A stretch of DNA of 14,952 nt from Nitriliruptorales bacterium (GTDB taxonomy: Bacteria > Actinomycetota > Nitriliruptoria > Euzebyales > Egibacteraceae): the NCBI GenBank assembly GCA_007133145.1, contig SLNF01000103.1, positions 1-14,952 of the forward strand. Direction: 5' to 3'. Below, in pieces: positions 6,842 to 13,811 of the stretch. How positions within the stretch are numbered: the stretch's first letter is position 1; the number at the start of each line of letters is the position of its first letter. The notes below the pieces were generated by a model. It made no database searches. It worked only from the letters and a program-made list of their open reading frames with translations, and was not told the origin of the DNA. Made by a program: the position numbers and the translations under genes.

Positions 6842-7465
6842 TCAACAACGGTGCCTCGTTGCCCTGCGGACCGCGAGCGCGACGCCGGCGTCCCAGCCCG
6901 GGGCGCGGCCACCCTGTGGAGGGCGGGTGCTGGGGGTCAACAGGTCGCTGGTGGCCAGGAGCCACGACACCGCGGAGTTCGAGTTCCACATCTCACCGAG
7001 CCCGAGCTCGTCACGACCCCAGACCGGATGTGGCACCGCCGGCAGGAGCCGGAGGAGGTGGGTGACCGCGGCGGGCTCCTCGGTGAGCCGTCGGGGGTCC
7101 GCGGCGGCAAGGGCGCGGTCGGGGATGACCCCGTCGCGCCAACAGCGCAGCTCGTAGCGGAACCAACGCAGGCCGCCGAGCCAGCGGCTGCCGACCGCGC
7201 CCTCGCAGACGACCCCTCGGGTGCGGCCGTTGCGGTCAGGGACGGGGGCGAGCTCGATCGCGTAGCGCGCCCCCGGCGTCGCGACCTCGAGCGCTGCGTG
7301 GTAGAGGTCGCGCGGTGCGCGCGCGTCGCGCCAGGCGCAGAGGCGTTCGTAGGCCCGTCCGGAGCGTTCGACGATCGGCTGCCCGGCGCCAAGCGGCAGC
7401 CACACGAGCGTCACGGCGTGGCCGCAGGCCTCGCCGGCGCCTGGCAACCCTCCGGTGCCTCGCAT
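6842..7465 (-). CDS. Conserved actinobacterial protein of unknown function
   Basis: This is a 207-aa protein with no signal peptide and no membrane helix. It has a pattern I associate with uncharacterised actinobacterial proteins: RYAIELAPVPD (residues 68-78), RGVVCEGAVGSRWLGGLRWFRYELRCWRDGVIPD (83-116), then GEMWNSNSAVSWLL (157-170) and GGRAPGWDAG (185-194). The conserved Trp, Asn and Ser positions suggest a structured enzyme-like domain, but I know of no assigned activity. The ATG at 7465 has GGAGG (7470-7474) 4 nt upstream and is preferred over an in-frame GTG at 7498, which would fall inside the hairpin region. Its own leader and the one downstream of it are both highly structured, so the genes on either side may be separately controlled. 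Confidence 0.75.
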   Translation of the reverse strand: MRGTGGLPGAGEACGHAVTLVWLPLGAGQPIVERSGRAYERLCAWRDARAPRDLYHAALEVATPGARYAIELAPVPDRNGRTRGVVCEGAVGSRWLGGLRWFRYELRCWRDGVIPDRALAAADPRRLTEEPAAVTHLLRLLPAVPHPVWGRDELGLGEMWNSNSAVSWLLATSDLLTPSTRPPQGGRAPGWDAGVALAVRRATRHRC

Positions 7466-7483
7466 CGCCCCTCCCGTCCGCGC

Positions 7484-7615
7484 CTCGGCGCACGGCACGC
7501 TCGCCCGCCCATGCCCAGGCGGGGCCTCGACGGAGCGTGCCCCCGGCCGCGCCGAGCCACCAGTGTCCGACCGCTGCGCTGCCCGGGCGGCCGTGGCCGA
7601 GGTCCCGCCTCGGCG
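7484..7615 (-). promoter_or_regulatory. Nested inverted repeats with a competing third arm; candidate structured leader
   Basis: Three nested stems are present: CTCGGCG (7484-7490) with CGCCGAG (7550-7556), GGCACGCTC (7494-7502) with GAGCGTGCC (7533-7541), and CCCGCC (7504-7509) with GGCGGG (7518-7523). A second CTCGGCG at 7609-7615 can compete for the CGCCGAG arm. The element occupies most of the 162-bp gap between the 413-aa and 207-aa genes and would lie in the 5' leader of the latter. It could be a terminator for the upstream gene, an attenuator, or a protein-binding RNA. No T-tract is seen. Confidence 0.42.
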
Positions 7616-7627
7616 ACGTCGCGGGGC

Positions 7628-8869
7628 TCACGCGTCGTAGAGGTCGAAGGGCGTGAGCGGTCGCTCGCCCTGGACGATCGCCGCGGGGATCGCGCGGCCC
7701 GGGGTGCGGTCGGCGCGGTGCCACTGCAGCGCGTGGTTGCCGCGGAAGTCCGTCGACAGGGCGAGCCAACCGGGCAGGCCGAGGGTCTGGCAGACGTCGG
7801 CGGCGGCCGAGGCGACGTCGACGCCGTAGCGCACTGCGCCGTCGTCGAGGGCGATGCGGGCCACGAGCGCCCGGTGGGTCTCGTTGGCGAGGCCGGACTT
7901 CAGCGCCGTCTCGAGCGTGGTCTCGGCGAGGTCGCTGTCCGCTCCGGGGGGCAGGACGACGAAGTCGAGGCTGCTCGCCGGGCTCGCTGTCGTCGGCGGC
8001 GGATCGTCCCCCGTGGGCATCGCCCGGGCCTCGCGCAGCGGGCTGTGGGGGTCCCACGTGCCGAAGTCGACCGCGATGACCGCGGTGATGTCGGGCAGGC
8101 GGCGCGTCGCCCCGGCCGCCGAGGTGTGCGTGCGGCCCCAGCCGTCGCCGTCGCGGACCCACAGGCAGCCGTTGACGAAGACCGCCCGCGCCGGCGACCA
8201 GGACGGGGACCGGTCGAGCAACTGCCGGACCGCGGGGTCACCCTCGCAGCGCAGCCAGGGGCTGTCGATGCGCAGGGTCTGGGCGGACACCGCGAGCTCG
8301 GCGTGGTCACCGAGTGCTGCCAGCGGGTCAGCCGCGCGGGTGGTCTCGGTGACCTCCGCGGCCCGGTCGAGCACGAGGTAGTCCCTGCCGTGGCGCAGCA
8401 GGGTGAGGACCCCGGGGTTGCCCGTGGCCGGTGAAGGGTCGTCGCGGAGGAGGTCCCAGTACACCTCGAGGACGACCTCGACGTCGGGGTCGTCGTCGGG
8501 GTCGAGGGGCCACAGGCTCATCTGCGGGTGGCCGAAGGCAGCGAAGAGGCCTCCGTTGATGCGTGGCTCGGCCTCGTCACCGAAGGCCTCGGCGCCGAGG
8601 GCCGCCACGAGGAGATCCGCGAGCGCCTTGCCCCCGAGGCGGTCGGATCGGGCGTGCTCGATGGGCCCGTCGGGCACGAGCGCGTCGGCGTGGCGGGCGA
8701 GCAGGGTCGTGACGTCGGCGTCGCCGACGGGTCGGGCCCCCGCGTCGGTGACGAGCCACACCTCGCCATCGGCCTCGACGAGCCTGCCGGGCGGCCCGCC
8801 CTGCGCGGGCTCCAGGGACAGCACCATGCGGGGCCCGTGCTCCGGCGGCTCCGACCTCGTGCGCATCAT
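7628..8869 (-). CDS. Hypothetical protein, 413 aa, not recognised
   Basis: I do not recognise this protein. It reads as real coding sequence, with strong G/C third-position bias, a good ribosome binding site (GGAGG at 8874-8878) and balanced composition. Two ATG codons in tandem at 8869 and 8866 lie 4 and 7 nt from the GGAGG, and either may be used. No signal peptide or membrane helix is visible, so it is probably cytoplasmic. The N-terminal half contains a short acidic linker (LDPDDDPDVEVV, about 122-133) and a possible alpha/beta region. A proline/threonine-rich hinge (about 287-298, DDPPPTTASPAS) separates a C-terminal region (300-413) with FVVLPPGADSD and DVCQTLGLPGWLALSTDFRG. It is divergent from the small membrane protein at 9131. 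Its position at the head of the minus-strand series suggests it may share expression with the 207-aa gene. Confidence 0.7.
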   Translation of the reverse strand: MMRTRSEPPEHGPRMVLSLEPAQGGPPGRLVEADGEVWLVTDAGARPVGDADVTTLLARHADALVPDGPIEHARSDRLGGKALADLLVAALGAEAFGDEAEPRINGGLFAAFGHPQMSLWPLDPDDDPDVEVVLEVYWDLLRDDPSPATGNPGVLTLLRHGRDYLVLDRAAEVTETTRAADPLAALGDHAELAVSAQTLRIDSPWLRCEGDPAVRQLLDRSPSWSPARAVFVNGCLWVRDGDGWGRTHTSAAGATRRLPDITAVIAVDFGTWDPHSPLREARAMPTGDDPPPTTASPASSLDFVVLPPGADSDLAETTLETALKSGLANETHRALVARIALDDGAVRYGVDVASAAADVCQTLGLPGWLALSTDFRGNHALQWHRADRTPGRAIPAAIVQGERPLTPFDLYDA

Positions 8870-8922
8870 CGCGCCTCCGTCGACCGTGGCGCCCTCACAC
8901 GGCGCCGCTGCGGCGACGCTAC

Positions 8923-8936
8923 GTCACGGCTGTGAC
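8923..8936. promoter_or_regulatory. Inverted repeat GTCAC-N4-GTGAC, candidate operator
   Basis: GTCACGGCTGTGAC is a perfect 5-bp inverted repeat with a 4-nt spacer. It lies in the 261-bp divergent region between the 413-aa gene (minus) and the small membrane protein (plus). A GGCGCC-N7-GGCGCC pair (8888-8906) lies between it and the start of the minus gene. Both are short and may be chance in GC-rich DNA. The rest of the region shows only a possible -10-like TAGCGT at 9021-9026. Confidence 0.25.
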
Positions 8937-9130
8937 CCACCTCTCCTCCCGGGCGTCTCCGGGGTCGGTCGCTGCGGCGCGCGCCTCGCCCGGGGGTCCC
9001 CGAATGCCGCCGCCATTGGGTAGCGTCGTGGCGGGGGCAGGCAGCGCGACCCTGCGTCCGCCCTGTGCCCCGAGGCGCAAGACCGTGGCGACGCGACCAC
9101 CGCGCATCGTGTCGCCGGGAGGGGGTCCGC

Positions 9131-9382
9131 ATGCCCGCCGAAGCGCAAGCAACCGATCGGCCGCGCAGCGTTCAGGAGTGGATGTACCTCATCATCGTCT
9201 CCGCGCTGGCGGCCTACCTCGTCATCGGCATCCTCGCCTGGACGTGGATGATCCTCGCGGGCGTGTCCGCTCCGGAGGCGTTCACCACGGTGCTCGCTGC
9301 CGTCGTGGGCGCGCTCGCCGGGATGGTCGCGCCGCTGCAGGGGCCGGGAAGGGCCGGCAGCGCCTCCGCCGAAGGCGGCTAG
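9131..9382 (+). CDS. Small two-helix membrane protein
   Basis: This is an 83-aa protein with a polar N-terminus (residues 1-16) and two hydrophobic segments, at about 18-42 (WMYLIIVSALAAYLVIGILA) and 50-69 (AFTTVLAAVVGALAGMVAPL). It ends in a short Gly/Ser-rich tail. The ATG at 9131 follows a strong GGGAGGGGG at 9117-9125. I do not recognise a family. The alanine/glycine-rich second helix would suit packing in a small oligomer or as a subunit. It converges with the alpha/beta hydrolase across a 36-bp gap, and no partner is suggested by position. Confidence 0.65.
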   Translation: MPAEAQATDRPRSVQEWMYLIIVSALAAYLVIGILAWTWMILAGVSAPEAFTTVLAAVVGALAGMVAPLQGPGRAGSASAEGG

Positions 9383-9418
9383 CGGGGCGAGGTGTCCTCG
9401 GCGTGCGGGACGGGTCGT

Positions 9419-10966
9419 TCAGCGCCGTCCCGGTTGGGCGAGGTCCTCGGCGCTGTGGCGGCTGCGGTCGGTGATCGCGAGGCGGATGGCCGCCTCGGCG
9501 CCGATGATCGCGCGCGCGGTGGCCGGCAGGGGGATGGTCACCGCCCAGCCGCCGTCGTCGGCCGGTTCGTGGGCCAGCGGCGCGCCCGAGGGCGCGTAGT
9601 CGCGCAGTGGGGCAGCGAGCTCGGAGTTCCAGACCGCCCACGCGGCGAGCGCGCCGGCGTGGGCGCCGAGGTCGATGACGAGGAGGTCCTCGACGTCGGC
9701 GTTCTGCTCGAGGTGGTCGCGGAAGTCGAAGACCCCGCGGCGCTCGCGCAGCGCGAAGACGCGCAGGTGCAGCGAGTAGCGGGCGGTGGCGGCGTCGGCG
9801 GGCCGGTCGGCGGGATCGGTGAGGAGGAAGGTGGCCAACAGCGGCACGTCGTCGGGGATGCTGCCGTCGGGCTGGGTCAGCGGGACGGGGCAGTGGTGGG
9901 CGGCGACGCGCTGGTGCAGCAGCACTGGCAGCCCGCGGATGGCGAGCTCGACGTCGGCCTGCCAGACGAGGTCGCCGCCGGTGGGTAGGTCGAGGCCCGT
10001 GAGGCGCGCGGCGACGGCGAGGTCGCCGAAGAGGAAGCGGCGGAGGTTCTGGTAGCCCTCCTCAGAGTTGACGATGCCGTAGCGGCCGCTGTGGCTGCGG
10101 TGCACCGAGGCGCTGTGCGCGCCGGTGACCGTTGCCCGGTCGGTCTGCACGAGCCCGTCGCTGCGCGCCCCGACGGCCTTGGCCGACAGTCCCCAGGCGA
10201 CGTCGTAGTCGTCGGGGTTGGTGCCGACGAGGCAGAAGACGCGGTGCGGGGGGAACGCCTCGGCGGGCAGGTCCTGCGCGCGCCAGCCAGCCGGGCGCCT
10301 GCCGGCCTCGCCGGGGGTGAGGTAGGCGTGCATGCGGTCGGGGCCGAAGATGTCGGCTCCGGCGATCCCGAAGGTGTCGCGCAGGCGCTCAAGGAGCCCG
10401 AAGCCGACGTCGAAGGCGATGCCGCCGTGGGGGGTGGCGTAGGTGAACAGCCGATCGACCAGCTCGGTGGCCGGCGGCCCGTCGCCTCGGGCGTGGTGCT
10501 CGGGGATGATCTTCTGGAGCAGGCAGCGGCAGATCAGCCCGCCCATCGAGTGCGCCACGAGGTGCACCCTCGGCGCGCCGGTCTTGGCGCGCAGCAAGGT
10601 GATGAGCTCGAGGAGGTCCTCGGCGGCGGACTCGAGCTCGAAGCGCTCGGGGTCCTCGCCCCACGTCGTGGCGGAGACGTCGTAGAAGCGGTGGATCCAG
10701 ATCGAACGGGCCTCGACCCGCCCGTCGGGTTGCTCGGCCAGCCAGGCGCGCTGTCCGCCGTGGACCTCCAGCTCGTAGTCGTGGTCGAGCATGAGCCGCA
10801 GCAGGGGGCTCTCGAACTGGTGGAACAGCGGCTGCCCGGAGCCCCCCACCCGGACGTGCACCGACCCGCGGTTGAAGCCGTAGAAGGGATCGTCGACGGC
10901 AGCGTCGATCCCCGAGGTGCGCCCGGCGAACCCACGGACGTACACGACCGGTATCGCGGTGCTCAC
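9419..10966 (-). CDS. Alpha/beta hydrolase, PGAP1/lipase-like
   Basis: This is a 515-aa protein. The N-terminal 310 residues form an alpha/beta-hydrolase domain. The nucleophile elbow is HLVAHSMGG with S140, followed by TYATPHGG (175-182). The acid is in SDGLVQTD (D270 most likely) and the His is probably H292 in VHRSHSGRYGIV. This matches lipase/PGAP1-type esterases with a G-x-S-x-G-like A-H-S-M-G elbow. No signal peptide is seen, so a cytoplasmic or membrane-associated role on lipids or esters is likely. Residues 320-515 form a further domain, predicted beta-rich (VWQADVELAIRG, RYSLHLRVFALRERRGVFDF), that I cannot assign. The GTG at 10966 has GGAGG (10975-10979) 8 nt upstream and is chosen over ATG at 10993. 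The AT-rich island upstream separates it from the divergent diguanylate cyclase. Confidence 0.82.
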   Translation of the reverse strand: MSTAIPVVYVRGFAGRTSGIDAAVDDPFYGFNRGSVHVRVGGSGQPLFHQFESPLLRLMLDHDYELEVHGGQRAWLAEQPDGRVEARSIWIHRFYDVSATTWGEDPERFELESAAEDLLELITLLRAKTGAPRVHLVAHSMGGLICRCLLQKIIPEHHARGDGPPATELVDRLFTYATPHGGIAFDVGFGLLERLRDTFGIAGADIFGPDRMHAYLTPGEAGRRPAGWRAQDLPAEAFPPHRVFCLVGTNPDDYDVAWGLSAKAVGARSDGLVQTDRATVTGAHSASVHRSHSGRYGIVNSEEGYQNLRRFLFGDLAVAARLTGLDLPTGGDLVWQADVELAIRGLPVLLHQRVAAHHCPVPLTQPDGSIPDDVPLLATFLLTDPADRPADAATARYSLHLRVFALRERRGVFDFRDHLEQNADVEDLLVIDLGAHAGALAAWAVWNSELAAPLRDYAPSGAPLAHEPADDGGWAVTIPLPATARAIIGAEAAIRLAITDRSRHSAEDLAQPGRR

Positions 10967-11062
10967 GGCGTCCCCCTCCGACGTGCGACCCATCCTCACT
11001 CGACTCCGTCGACCCGCCGTTGTCAAGGCCCCGGCGGGCGTTGCGACCTTCGGAGCCCTCAA

Positions 11063-11190
11063 CGGAGATGACAGAAAGTAACTATTATAATACGGAGAGA
11101 AGTAGTATACGCGGCGTATTGCCGATTGACGCTGCGTGTGATATCACCTGTGCATAACGGTCAGTAAGTTGTTGCTCTCCGATCGTTCTG
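11063..11190. promoter_or_regulatory. AT-rich divergent promoter island with two palindromes
   Basis: This stretch is strikingly richer in A/T than everything around it and lies between the hydrolase (minus) and the diguanylate cyclase (plus). A perfect TATAAT occurs on the plus strand at 11086-11091, and ATTATA at 11084-11089 gives the same hexamer on the minus strand. A TTGACG at 11126-11131 could be a -35 for the cyclase, but the best downstream -10 (around CATAAC, 11153-11158) is too far for ideal spacing. Two perfect palindromes, ATACGC-G-GCGTAT (11107-11119) and GTGATATCAC (11138-11147), have centres about 30 bp apart, close to three helical turns. Confidence 0.5.
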
Positions 11191-11193
11191 CAG

Positions 11194-11254
11194 GAATGGC
11201 CGGCGGGAGGCCAGTGCGGGAAGCGCAGGGAAGAATGGCCGGCGGGAGGCCAGT
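11194..11254 (+). repeat. 22-bp direct repeat duplicating the diguanylate cyclase start region
   Basis: The 22 bases at 11194-11215 recur exactly at 11233-11254, with a period of 39 bp (13 codons). Each copy contains an in-frame ATG and encodes MAGGRPV. Each copy also holds TGGCC-N7-GGCCA, which can form a small hairpin just after the start codon. The second ATG (11235) has a better spaced AGGGAAG upstream, so the first copy may be a leader duplication or a second start. Confidence 0.8.
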
Positions 11255-13070
11255 CGTGGCGCGACGGTGGACTGTCTGGATCGGGTGGGTGGCCGTGGGG
11301 GTCGGCGTGCTCGTCTCGGTCGAGGCGGTGGGTCCGCCTGCGGTCGCGGTCGCGGCCTGGGCGGCGACCGCTGCGGCATGGTGGGGGCTCGCCCACTGGG
11401 GGGTCACCGATCGGCCGACCCGCTGGTTGGCTCGCGGCGGCGTGAGCCTCCTGGCGCTGGCGTGGACCGGCATCGCCGTCGAGCCCTTCGCGCCGGCGCT
11501 CGGCGTGCCGGCGCCCCTGGTCCTCGCGCTGCTGGCGTTGCTCGCGAGCCTCCTCGTCGTCGGCGCGTTGCTGCGTGCCGTGACGCTGCGTTCGCAAGGG
11601 CACGTGATCGATGGCTGGCTCGAGGGTCTGCTCGTGGCCGGCGCGCTGGCGATGCTCGTCGCCGAGTTGCTGTTCTCGCCCCACCTTGGCCCGGTCGGCT
11701 CGGAGATCGAGGCGGCGACGGCCCTGGCGCCGCCGCTCGTGATGGCCCTGGCCGTCGGCGTGGCCGTGCGGCTGCTGCTCAGCGGCGCGGAGCGGCTACC
11801 GGCCGCGTGGCTCCTGCTGTTGACGACCGTCGTCAGCCTCGCCGCCGACACCCTCTACAGCCTCGGGGGAGGCACCGCGAGCAGCGCGGTGTTGCGGGGG
11901 TGGGCAGCCGCGTACCTGCTGGCGGCGACGGCGCTGGCGCACCCCTCCATCGGCACGCTGGTGCGCCGGCCCGTCGAGCGCCCGGTGTTGTCGTCGCGGC
12001 GCCCGTGGGTGCAGCTCGGGTTCATCGCCGTGGCCCTGCTCATCCCGGCTGCGCTGCTAACCAACCAGGCCCTCGCCACCACGGCGCAGCCACTCACGAG
12101 CCTGGCCGCCTCGGCGCTGCTGCTGCTCGTGCTGTGGCGTCTCGCGCGTCTGCTGCGCCAACAGCACGCCGACGCCGAGCACCTGGAGCGCCGGGCGGAG
12201 CAACTGCGACGACGCGCCGAGCACCAGCAGGCCCTGGCCGAGGTCAGTCGCACGAGCTTGGACGTCGACACCCCCCACGCGCTCGTGCGCAGCGCTGCCG
12301 ACGCCGCTGGCACGGCGATCGGCGTGCCGTGCCGCGGGCTCGCCAACGTGTGGGGCGAGCCGGGCGAGAGCGGCGTCGGTGCGGCGCGGATATGGCCCCT
12401 GCACCAGGCCCACGGCCTCGTCTGCGACCCCCCGCCCGAGCGAGCGCTCGACGCCGTCGACCAGCAGTTCCTCGACGCCGTGGCGGCGATCGCGGCCTCG
12501 GGGCTGCGCCGACTGGAGACCGAGCGTGACCTGCGGCACCAGTCGCTGCACGACCCGTTGACCGGGCTGGCCAACCGCACGCTCATCGGCGACCGGCTCG
12601 CCCTCGCGCTCGCCGCGGCCGCTCGAGAAGCTGATCTCACCGGGGTGGTGTTCGCCGACCTCGACGGCTTCAAGGCCATCAACGACACCTACGGCCACGC
12701 CGTCGGCGACGCGGTGCTCACCGCGGTGGCCGAGTCGCTCACGGCGGTGGTGCGTCGTGGCGATACCGTCGGGCGTATCTCCGGCGACGAGTTCGTCATC
12801 ATCGCCCCGGCGATCACCCCTGACGGCCTCGACGAGCTCGCCGTCCGCACCCTCGAGGCCATCAAGCGCGCCGAGGGGCACCTGCCGGAGCGCGCCGCCG
12901 ACGTGCGGCTCACCGCGAGCGTCGGCACCGCCCTGGGCCATCACAGCACGAACCCCGACCGGCTGCTCGCCGAGGCCGACGCCGCGATGTACCGCGTCAA
13001 GCGTCGCGGCGGTGACGACCACAGTCCCGCTCCTCGCTACCACACCACGCACGACCCGCCCTACGTGTGA
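11235..13070 (+). CDS. Membrane-bound diguanylate cyclase (GGDEF)
   Basis: From the second repeat ATG this is 611 aa (624 aa from 11196). About nine to ten hydrophobic segments between residues 12 and 304 form a polytopic sensor region resembling MASE-type domains. A charged coiled-coil linker (305-335) and a short GAF-like or signalling segment (about 325-430) follow. The GGDEF domain (about 438-590) has DPLTGLANR, DLDGFKAINDTYGHAVGD and the active-site loop SGDEF (516-520). R507-R-G-D510 lies exactly five residues before it and is an intact RxxD inhibitory site. It should make cyclic di-GMP from two GTP and be product-inhibited. No EAL or HD-GYP domain is present. The C-terminal 25 residues are polar and His/Pro-rich. 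It converges on the Mn exporter. The signal sensed is unknown. Confidence 0.9.
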   Translation: MAGGRPVVARRWTVWIGWVAVGVGVLVSVEAVGPPAVAVAAWAATAAAWWGLAHWGVTDRPTRWLARGGVSLLALAWTGIAVEPFAPALGVPAPLVLALLALLASLLVVGALLRAVTLRSQGHVIDGWLEGLLVAGALAMLVAELLFSPHLGPVGSEIEAATALAPPLVMALAVGVAVRLLLSGAERLPAAWLLLLTTVVSLAADTLYSLGGGTASSAVLRGWAAAYLLAATALAHPSIGTLVRRPVERPVLSSRRPWVQLGFIAVALLIPAALLTNQALATTAQPLTSLAASALLLLVLWRLARLLRQQHADAEHLERRAEQLRRRAEHQQALAEVSRTSLDVDTPHALVRSAADAAGTAIGVPCRGLANVWGEPGESGVGAARIWPLHQAHGLVCDPPPERALDAVDQQFLDAVAAIAASGLRRLETERDLRHQSLHDPLTGLANRTLIGDRLALALAAAAREADLTGVVFADLDGFKAINDTYGHAVGDAVLTAVAESLTAVVRRGDTVGRISGDEFVIIAPAITPDGLDELAVRTLEAIKRAEGHLPERAADVRLTASVGTALGHHSTNPDRLLAEADAAMYRVKRRGGDDHSPAPRYHTTHDPPYV

Positions 13071-13153
13071 CACCGTGACGTCGGCACCACCGATGGGGTC
13101 CCCCGTCGCCGCGGGCCGGGGCGAAGTCGTCGAGGCGGTGCGGTCCCCCTTGG

Positions 13154-13735
13154 TCAGAGGGCGTCGACGGCGATCCACACCCCGACGGCGGCGAAGACCG
13201 CGGCGCTGGCGTAGCGCAGGACCCGCACGGGCAGCCGCCCGCCGACGAGGCGGCCGGCGGCCACGCCCAGCAGGCCGGCGAGGGTCATCCCGAGCGTCGA
13301 GCCGAGCCAGACGGGCAGGAAGCCGTCGCGGGCCGCGAGCGTCATCGTCGCGAGCATCGTCTTGTCGCCGACCTCGGCGAGGATCACCGCGCCGGCGACG
13401 GTCGCGACGCCGCGCAGTGCGCCGCTGCGCGCAGTCCTGCCCTCGGTGGCCGTCCCGGGGCCGTGGGCCTCGTCTTCCTCGCCGCGCAGCGCGAGCGCGG
13501 CGAAGACGAGGAAGAGGACCGCCGCGCCGACGGCCACGACCGGGCCGTCGAGCGCCGAGCCGAGGAGGTCCCCGGCGAAGGCCGCCGCGGCCTGCGTGGT
13601 GACGTTGGCGGCGACGACGCCGATGACGACGAGGCTCGTGCGGATGCGGGTCGCGAGGGCGAAAGCCAACAGCTGCGACTTGTCGCCGAGCTCAGCGATG
13701 AAGATCACCGCGAGCGCGAGGGCGAAGGCGTCCAT
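13154..13735 (-). CDS. Gdt1/UPF0016 family Mn2+ exporter
   Basis: This is a 193-aa protein with six predicted membrane helices in two homologous halves. Each half carries the family signature E-x-G-D-K-S/T: E15-L-G-D-K-S20 and E121-V-G-D-K-T126, which form the cation pathway. The cytoplasmic loop between the halves (about 85-105, RGEEDEAHGPGTATEGRTARSG) is acidic and then polar. Bacterial members (MneA, MntX) export Mn2+, and eukaryotic homologues (Gdt1p/TMEM165) move Ca2+/Mn2+ into the Golgi. The ATG at 13735 begins the conserved region. The only ribosome binding site (GGAGAGGAG, 13746-13754) is about 10 nt away and lies inside a strong hairpin. A Mn2+ riboswitch in the leader supports the substrate assignment and predicts induction by excess Mn2+. 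Confidence 0.93.
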   Translation of the reverse strand: MDAFALALAVIFIAELGDKSQLLAFALATRIRTSLVVIGVVAANVTTQAAAAFAGDLLGSALDGPVVAVGAAVLFLVFAALALRGEEDEAHGPGTATEGRTARSGALRGVATVAGAVILAEVGDKTMLATMTLAARDGFLPVWLGSTLGMTLAGLLGVAAGRLVGGRLPVRVLRYASAAVFAAVGVWIAVDAL

Positions 13736-13742
13736 CGGTGGC

Positions 13743-13775
13743 GGTCTCCTCTCCCCGTCGGGGGAGAGGGGGACC
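13743..13775 (-). promoter_or_regulatory. Hairpin sequestering the ribosome binding site of the Mn exporter
   Basis: On the minus strand the bases at 13769-13761 (CCTCTCCCC) pair with 13756-13748 (GGGGAGAGG) across a CGAC loop. A further 4-bp stem, GGTC/GACC (13775-13772 with 13746-13743), lies beyond a small internal loop. The downstream arm contains the GGAGAGGAG ribosome binding site. When folded it should block translation, so it is a plausible expression platform for the riboswitch upstream. Confidence 0.65.
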
Positions 13776-13811
13776 GGAGGTGACCTCGACCCCGACGGCA
13801 TACGTCGGTGT

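Noticed and set aside
6314..8434. A 706-codon plus-strand open frame
   Set aside because: It spans three minus-strand genes and both gaps between them, with Arg/Gly-rich low-complexity translation.
10091..11071. A 326-codon plus-strand open frame
   Set aside because: It is the antisense shadow of the alpha/beta hydrolase, with no domain pattern.
11138..11147. CRP/FNR binding site
   Set aside because: GTGATATCAC lacks the 6-bp spacer of TGTGA-N6-TCACA, so only a generic palindrome is claimed.
13071..13153. Terminator between the convergent diguanylate cyclase and Mn exporter genes
   Set aside because: Only weak GC-rich pairings are visible and no convincing stem could be drawn.
13743..13775. 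Intrinsic transcription terminator
   Set aside because: There is no T-tract after the stem, and the downstream arm contains the ribosome binding site, so a translational mask fits better.
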